Source: CAYNYF01 sp964401385
GTDB taxonomy: Bacteria; Planctomycetota; Phycisphaerae; SM23-33
NCBI GenBank assembly: GCA_964401385.1
Contig: CAYNYF010000081.1
Span: 1-20,411, forward strand
DNA length: 20,411 nucleotides
Direction: 5' to 3'
The notes under the pieces were generated by a model. That model was not told where the DNA came from. It ran no database searches and saw nothing but the letters and a program-made list of their open reading frames with translations. The position numbers were made by a program, and so were the translations under genes. Shown one piece after another: positions 16,488-20,411 of this stretch (positions are counted from its first letter, which is position 1; the number at the start of each line of letters is the position of its first letter).

Positions 16488-16967
16488 ATGACCGGCGTCC
16501 CGACAACAGTGACAAAACTCGATGAACTGATGACCGCCATCCGAGGCTACGATGATGCTCGTCGGGCCGCAGGCGAATGGAAGCAGGTGTACAAACTTCT
16601 GCAAAAAACCGACCTGCCGGCCGCTCGCGTGACGCATGTGGTGGGGATGCGCGACTTGGCGGGGTTGACTGAGCTGATCGATCAGCTTCGCGCCCCTGCC
16701 GCAGCGGCCGCGCCGCCCCAGGCCGACACCCCTGACGCCGAGACCTGCCGGCGAGCCCTGCGGGCCTTCCGCAAGCGGCTGGCGCTCACTCGTCTGGACG
16801 ATGAATCGAAGATCAGCAGCCACAGCCCGCTATCCAAGGGCGCGGACTCACGTCTCGCCGCCATCATCCCGCCGATGGAGTGGCCCAAATCCGTCTGGCA
16901 GGAACTGGCCCGTCAGGGCAGGCTGCGCTACATCGGCCATGGGTTCTACGAACTGCCGAAGCAGTAG
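16488..16967 (+). CDS. Hypothetical 159-aa protein
   Basis: I do not recognise this protein. It has three visible parts: a helical N-terminal region (1-68) with EWKQVYKLLQK and GLTELIDQLR; an Ala/Pro-rich linker (69-82); and a C-terminal region (83-159) with an Arg/Leu-rich helix, RKRLALTRLDDESKISSHSP and the compact end MEWPKSVWQELARQGRLRYI followed by GHGFYELPKQ. The end looks like a folded winged-helix-like or nuclease-accessory motif, but this is not enough to name a family. The ATG at 16488 is preferred to one at 16440 because AAAGGAAG lies eight to ten nt upstream. TATGAT at 16446-16451 could be its -10 box. It sits between a dead IS701 copy and a long palindrome, so it may have arrived with mobile DNA. 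Confidence 0.55.
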   Translation: MTGVPTTVTKLDELMTAIRGYDDARRAAGEWKQVYKLLQKTDLPAARVTHVVGMRDLAGLTELIDQLRAPAAAAAPPQADTPDAETCRRALRAFRKRLALTRLDDESKISSHSPLSKGADSRLAAIIPPMEWPKSVWQELARQGRLRYIGHGFYELPKQ

Positions 16968-17340
16968 CCCGAACATTTCATGACCTTCTCACGTCCGGCG
17001 GGGCCTTTTGGCCGTCGGCTGCGTTCTCCGCGCGAGCTGTCCTCGGCGTATCCTAGAGATACGCCTACGGAATCTCGCTTGTGCGGCCTTGCCGAGCGAC
17101 CAAAATGCGCGCGCCGGAAGGAACAGTCTGTCACGGTACCTCCTCCGCGTTTATCGTCATAACTTCGGTCGTGAAAGCATCTTCTGGCAATTTACGCAAG
17201 AACGTCATGAGATATCCGGGCCAGCGGCGGGCCAAACCGTGCGTTCGGGGACTTCGCGCATTTGCCCTTGATCCGGACCTTGACGGATTTCCCCTACAGA
17301 ACGGCGGTAAGGCGATGCGGCGGCAACATCAGAGAATCCC
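16968..17340. other. Gene-free gap with a long palindrome
   Basis: No credible gene lies in these 373 nt. The first 140 nt carry the imperfect palindrome at 17006-17106. The remainder leads into the integrase remnant and may contain unrecognisable decayed coding sequence. Confidence 0.5.
17006..17106. repeat. ~100-bp imperfect palindrome
   Basis: A perfect inner hairpin, GGCGTATC (17046-17053) and GATACGCC (17059-17066) with a CTAGA loop, is centred on 17056. Outer arms, TTTTGGCCGTCGGC (17006-17019) and GCCGAGCGACCAAAA (17092-17106), are centred on the same base. A middle pair GCGAG/CTCGC (17032-17036, 17075-17079) is off by one. Concentric arms indicate one structured element, perhaps a REP/MITE-like repeat or an RNA-level hairpin. 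Confidence 0.7.
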
Positions 17341-17880
17341 GGCCTGCGGGGGCGGGAACTGCGCAGCCTCACTCCTGAATCGTTCGAGCTCGACTCCGAT
17401 CCGCCGGTGGTCATCGTCGAGGCCGCCTACTCCAAGCGCCGTCGCCGGGACGAGCAGCCCATCCGCCCCGAGATGGTCCATTTGCTCCGGCCGTGGCTCG
17501 TCGGCAAGGCGCCCGGCGAGGCGGTCTTCAACATCCCGGAGAAGCAGGCAGAGATGATGCGCCATGACCTCACCGTCGCTCGCCGAAAGTGGCTCGACGA
17601 GCCGGTGACCCCGGCCGACCGTCAGCGGCGCGAGGAATCCAGCTTCCTGACCTACCGGGACGAGTCCGGCCGGGTCGCGGACTTCCACAGCCTGCGTCAC
17701 ACCTACGTCACGAGCCTGATCCGGGGCGGGGCCAGCGTCAAGGAAGTCCAAGAACTCGCGAGGCATTCCGATCCGCGCTTGACGTTGAACGTCTACACCC
17801 ACCTGGGCCTGCAAGACAAGGCAGCCGCCCTGCGGAAGCTCCCGTCCCTGGCGTCCGCCATCGCGACCGAGGTGGCCTGA
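17341..17880 (+). pseudogene. Tyrosine integrase catalytic-domain remnant (plus strand)
   Basis: The frame encodes GLRGRELRSLTPESFELD, VEAAYSKRRRRDEQPIR, RVADFHSLRHTYVTSL, KEVQELARHSDPRLTL and NVYTHLG, ending TEVA at a TGA. These contain all catalytic positions of a tyrosine recombinase C-terminal domain: the first Arg, HxxR, the later His and the Tyr nucleophile. The N-terminal core-binding domain is absent. The same frame meets a TAA at 17308-17310, and the bases between it and GLR do not match the family. Compared with the minus-strand copy it has about 22 extra residues before the HxxR box (DEPVTPADRQRREESS). It points toward the tRNA-Arg. It is probably inactive without its N-terminal half. 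Confidence 0.75.
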
Positions 17881-17885
17881 GGTGC

Positions 17886-17929
17886 GACTGCCTGCCGGAC
17901 TGCCCCCGACTGCCTGCCGGACTGCCCCC
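17886..17929. repeat. 22-bp tandem repeat, two copies
   Basis: GACTGCCTGCCGGACTGCCCCC occurs twice head to tail (17886-17907 and 17908-17929) without mismatch, directly after the plus-strand integrase stop and before the repeat that follows the tRNA. Confidence 0.85.
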
Positions 17930-17969
17930 AGGCCGGTGGTTCTCGGTGTGCGAATGCCCCCAAACGCCG

Positions 17970-17987
17970 AAAGCCCCGTCCGACGGG
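17970..17987 (-). terminator. Second hairpin downstream of tRNA-Arg
   Basis: On the minus strand CCCG-TCGGA-CGGG is followed by GCTTTC. It is a short hairpin with a weak T tract, about 45 nt past the tRNA end. Confidence 0.35.
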
Positions 17988-18000
17988 ATCAGAACGCCCC

Positions 18001-18025
18001 AAAGGCCCGTCCGACGAAGCTTTCC
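18001..18025 (-). terminator. Terminator-like hairpin after tRNA-Arg
   Basis: On the minus strand AAAG-C-TTCGT-CGG-ACGGG-C-CTTT forms a stem with one C/C mismatch, starting 10 nt after the 3' end of the tRNA. It closely resembles the hairpin at 10146-10170. Confidence 0.55.
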
Positions 18026-18032
18026 GCAACAC

Positions 18033-18106
<74 letters not shown>

Positions 18107-18850
18107 AGATACATCATCTTCGTTTGATATAGCATGCTTTCGCTTGCTCTGCAAGGGCTTTCGCGCTCCCTGTGTCTCGCGCGTGCCCGTTGCATGTGAT
18201 AGCACCGAACCGCCCTTGGGCGCACCTGCGCGCTGCGCATGCGCTGCGCGCCCGTCGCTGGCGTCAAAAGGGCGGTCGGGCTTCACGTCAAAGGTCCCGG
18301 TGGCTTGGGTCGCTTCCCGGCCGGACCTATCGGCCCCAACCGGCGGCAGGGCGTCCAGAGCGGCCGTCTTATCCTGCACCTGCAAGTGCGTGTAGACGCC
18401 CAAGGTCAGCTTTGGGTCGCTGTGCCGGGCCAGCTCCTGGCAGACCTTCACGCTTGCCCCGTTTCGCTGAATGTTGCTGATGTAGGTATGCCGGAGGCTA
18501 TGGAAATCAGCTACGCGGCCCGCACCGTCTCGGTACGTTATCCCGGCCGCCGCTAGGTCCTCTCGCATCATCTTGGCGGGCTTGTCGCCCAAGGCAAACA
18601 CGCGCTCACGCGGCGTCTTGTCGGCCAGCCAGAGGCGCAGGACCTCCGCAAGGTCGCGCCGGATAGGTTGCTCATCGCGCCTGCGCCGCTTGGAGTATGC
18701 AGCCTCCACGGTCACGGTCGGTGGGTCGGCGTCCAGGTCGAAAGATTCCGGCGTCAGGCTCCGAAGCTCATTTGCCCGGAAGCCCGTCCCCAAAGCCAAG
18801 TAATACAGCGTCGCCCTCTCAGGTCCGGTCATACCCAGGACCTTTAGCCC
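18107..18850 (-). pseudogene. Tyrosine integrase catalytic-domain remnant (minus strand), cut by IS1380
   Basis: The minus-strand frame encodes LKVLGMTGPERATLYYLALG, TGFRANELRSLTPESFDLD, VEAAYSKRRRRDEQPIR, RVADFHSLRHTYISNI, VCQELARHSDPKLTLGVYTH and QDKTAALDALPP. Arg, HxxR, His and Tyr of the catalytic domain are all present. The N-terminal half is missing; family sequence stops at about 18850, where IS1380-related DNA begins. After the last family motif (about 18360) the frame stays open with no stop through the whole tRNA-Arg gene, where it gives the familiar tRNA-derived peptide VAQLDRASVYGTEGYRFESC; the real C-terminus is therefore unclear. It shares about two-thirds of its residues with the plus-strand remnant by eye but differs widely at synonymous sites, so the two were acquired separately. 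Confidence 0.75.
18126..18154 (-). promoter_or_regulatory. Promoter candidate of tRNA-Arg
   Basis: On the minus strand TTGCAG (18154-18149) and TATATC (18131-18126) have the ideal 17-nt spacing and would start transcription about 10-13 nt before the mature tRNA end at 18106. The site lies inside the open frame that continues from the integrase remnant. Confidence 0.5.
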
Positions 18851-20411
18851 GGATGTTGCATGAGCGGGTTCGCATCGGCATTGGATGGCCCCCGTGGAGC
18901 AAGGGCATGGGCATGCGAAGGTCGGCGGCGGTCTTGGCGCAAACGACCCCCTTTCCCCCGTGAGGCAGCCGGGTTGTGAAGGGCTCAGGTGGGCACCAGG
19001 GGAAGGCAGCGTAACCGGTCTAGGATGCGAGTGAACAACGCCTGGAGGGGATAGCCGCTGGCCAGGTGCAGCACGATCCGCCGCATCGAGCAGGTGATCC
19101 AAGCCCCGACCTTCAAGAGCTTCAGCCGAATCGTGCCGGCCTGGGCCTTGGCCAGTTCGGTGCCGGTCAGGCCGAGCCGACGCAGCGACTCGATGAGCAC
19201 GTACGCCGCCGAGGACAGCAGCAGGCGAAACTGGTTGGCCAGGAAGTCATGGCAGCTGGTGCGTCCGGCGAACAGGTCCAGTTGCTGTTCCTTGATGCGG
19301 TTCTCCATGTCGCCACGTTGGCAATACAGGTCGTCATACAGCGCCTGGGGCTCTCCCGGCAGGTTGGTCACCAGGAAGCGGGGGTTGCGACCCTGGGCCG
19401 TGCGTTCGGCCTTGAGGATCACGCGGCGCTGCCGGTCCCAGGTCTGGGCCCCATAGCGGAATTCGCCAAACAGCCGCTGCTTCTGCTGTGTCTGTCCGAA
19501 GCTCTCGTCCGCCTGCTGCATCCACGGCTCGGCCAGCCGGCCCAGCACCGCGTTCCGCGCCAGGCCGACGATGTACCCCACGTTATGACGATCGCACCAA
19601 CGCAGCAGCCGCCACCGACAGAAGCCGCTGTCAGCACGCACGATGATCGGGACGTCCGCCCAGACCTCTCGGAAGCGACCCACCAGCAGCTTCAGGATCG
19701 CCCGACTGTGTTTGGCCGCATCGATCCTGGAAGGCCGAAGGTAAGCCACCAGCAACTGCTCCCCACAGAAGACGTACAGCGGCAGGAAGCAGTACTGGTC
19801 GTAGAAGCCGTGGAAGAAGCGTCCTTCCTGCTGGCCATGCACGGGATCGTCGGTGGCGTCGAAGTCCAGCACGATCTGCTCCGGCGGCGCCGGATGGGAG
19901 GCGATAAACTGCTCCACGAACACCTCCGCCAGCTTCGCCAGCGTCTTCCGGTCAACACGGTTCTCCAGCCGGCAGAGCGTCGACGGCGAAGCCAACGGCC
20001 GGTCGGGATCGATGCCGCGTTCGGTCACCAACTGCAGCAGCGGATCGTGGCGGAGGTCGTGGTGATCGTTGCCGTCCTCGTAGCCCATGGCGATGGCGAA
20101 GACGCGCTGCGCCAGCATCGTTCGAAGATCGTGGGTGATCTTCGCCGGCTCGCGGGGATCCTCGATGCAGGCGGCCATGGCGTCGATCAGCCCGATGCGT
20201 TGATCGACTTCTCGAAGCAGCGCTGCGCCGGCGTCGGAGGTCAGTTGCCCGCCGTTGAAATCCCCGTGAATCTTCTTGCGTCCGAGCCTTGAGAACCTCA
20301 GGGGTAGTCCGTTACACTCTGTTATGTCGATGGCCTTGGTGCTTGTGGTTAAGAAGCTCACTAACTCCTTATCCTACAAACAGCAAGGCCATCGCGCTAT
20401 ACAGAACCTGT
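18850..20411 (-). mobile_element. IS1380-family insertion sequence (right end beyond window)
   Basis: The element holds the transposase at 18985-20361 and interrupts the minus-strand integrase remnant. The left boundary is placed near 18850, where integrase homology ends and the sequence CCCGGATGTTGCATGAGCGG begins; this is a possible terminal-repeat end. Its partner should lie beyond base 20411, so terminal repeats and target duplication cannot be checked here. About 1.56 kb is visible, close to the usual size of such elements. Confidence 0.6.
18985..20361 (-). CDS. IS1380-family transposase
   Basis: The 458-aa protein is full length for an IS1380 DDE transposase. Family motifs appear in order: GGQLTSDAGAALLREVD (37-53), QRVFAIAMGYEDGNDHHDLR (85-104), LDFDATDDPVHGQQEG with the first Asp near 166-168, RADSGF with Asp244, and YCQRGDMENRIKEQQLDLF with Glu353. 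This DDE triad looks intact, and no stop or frameshift is seen, so the copy may still be functional. The start is GTG at 20361, preceded by AAGGAG at short spacing. IS1380 elements move by cut-and-paste. Its insertion separated the integrase catalytic domain from its N-terminal half, so it is the youngest visible event in this region. Confidence 0.92.
   Translation of the reverse strand: MSFLTTSTKAIDITECNGLPLRFSRLGRKKIHGDFNGGQLTSDAGAALLREVDQRIGLIDAMAACIEDPREPAKITHDLRTMLAQRVFAIAMGYEDGNDHHDLRHDPLLQLVTERGIDPDRPLASPSTLCRLENRVDRKTLAKLAEVFVEQFIASHPAPPEQIVLDFDATDDPVHGQQEGRFFHGFYDQYCFLPLYVFCGEQLLVAYLRPSRIDAAKHSRAILKLLVGRFREVWADVPIIVRADSGFCRWRLLRWCDRHNVGYIVGLARNAVLGRLAEPWMQQADESFGQTQQKQRLFGEFRYGAQTWDRQRRVILKAERTAQGRNPRFLVTNLPGEPQALYDDLYCQRGDMENRIKEQQLDLFAGRTSCHDFLANQFRLLLSSAAYVLIESLRRLGLTGTELAKAQAGTIRLKLLKVGAWITCSMRRIVLHLASGYPLQALFTRILDRLRCLPLVPT

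Larger units (their letters stand above)
17933..18025 (-). repeat. Dispersed terminator-bearing repeat, copy B
   Basis: The 18-bp block at 17933-17950 is identical to 10100-10117. Copy B carries two CCCGTC-GACG hairpins in tandem (17973-17987 and 18001-18023) where copy A has one. It lies directly downstream of the tRNA-Arg on the transcribed strand. Confidence 0.65.

Overview
The window is a high-GC bacterial chromosome piece that looks planctomycetal, most likely Phycisphaerae-like. The main reason is the giant secreted protein at 3822-8909: it has an LEPR-XLL start motif (FEPLEPRLLLSG), lamin-tail domains, a CotH core and a DxNxDxxxD dockerin-type pair, a combination typical of Planctomycetota. 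The integrase family and the IS1380/IS701 traces fit such a genome. This is recognition by eye; no database search was run.

Region 1 (1-9154) is an envelope locus. It opens with the C-terminal part of an SPFH/band-7 protein. A tight operon follows: a VTC-domain protein (ATGA overlap), a DUF4956 membrane protein (3-nt gap) and an HlyD-type adaptor. Converging on this operon, with only 49 nt between stops, is a 1695-aa secreted CotH/lamin-tail/dockerin protein. VTC, DUF4956 and CotH are known companions in bacteria. The HlyD adaptor in the operon and the tail-to-tail layout are the less usual parts. One galactose-binding-like module of the CotH protein appears to be inserted inside another.

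Region 2 (9155-16048) holds single genes: a NucS/DUF91-like nuclease, a three-helix membrane protein of unknown function, an amidohydrolase-2 protein with an apparent Asp-to-Glu change in its last metal-ligand motif, an M14-like zinc carboxypeptidase and a GH42-like glycoside hydrolase. A truncated IS1380-type transposase remnant lies between the amidohydrolase and the peptidase.

Region 3 (16049-20411) is a mobile-element graveyard around a tRNA-Arg(ACG) gene. It contains a broken IS701-type transposase, an unknown 159-aa protein, a ~100-bp imperfect palindrome, two diverged tyrosine-integrase catalytic-domain remnants that point at the tRNA from both sides, and an IS1380 element (right end outside the window) whose insertion cut the second integrase. 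A terminator-bearing dispersed repeat occurs after the tRNA and again after the membrane-protein gene.

I see no CRISPR array, rRNA or recognisable defence system. The best candidates for something new are the VTC-DUF4956-HlyD/CotH locus, the nested module in the CotH protein, the integrase-flanked tRNA and the palindrome.
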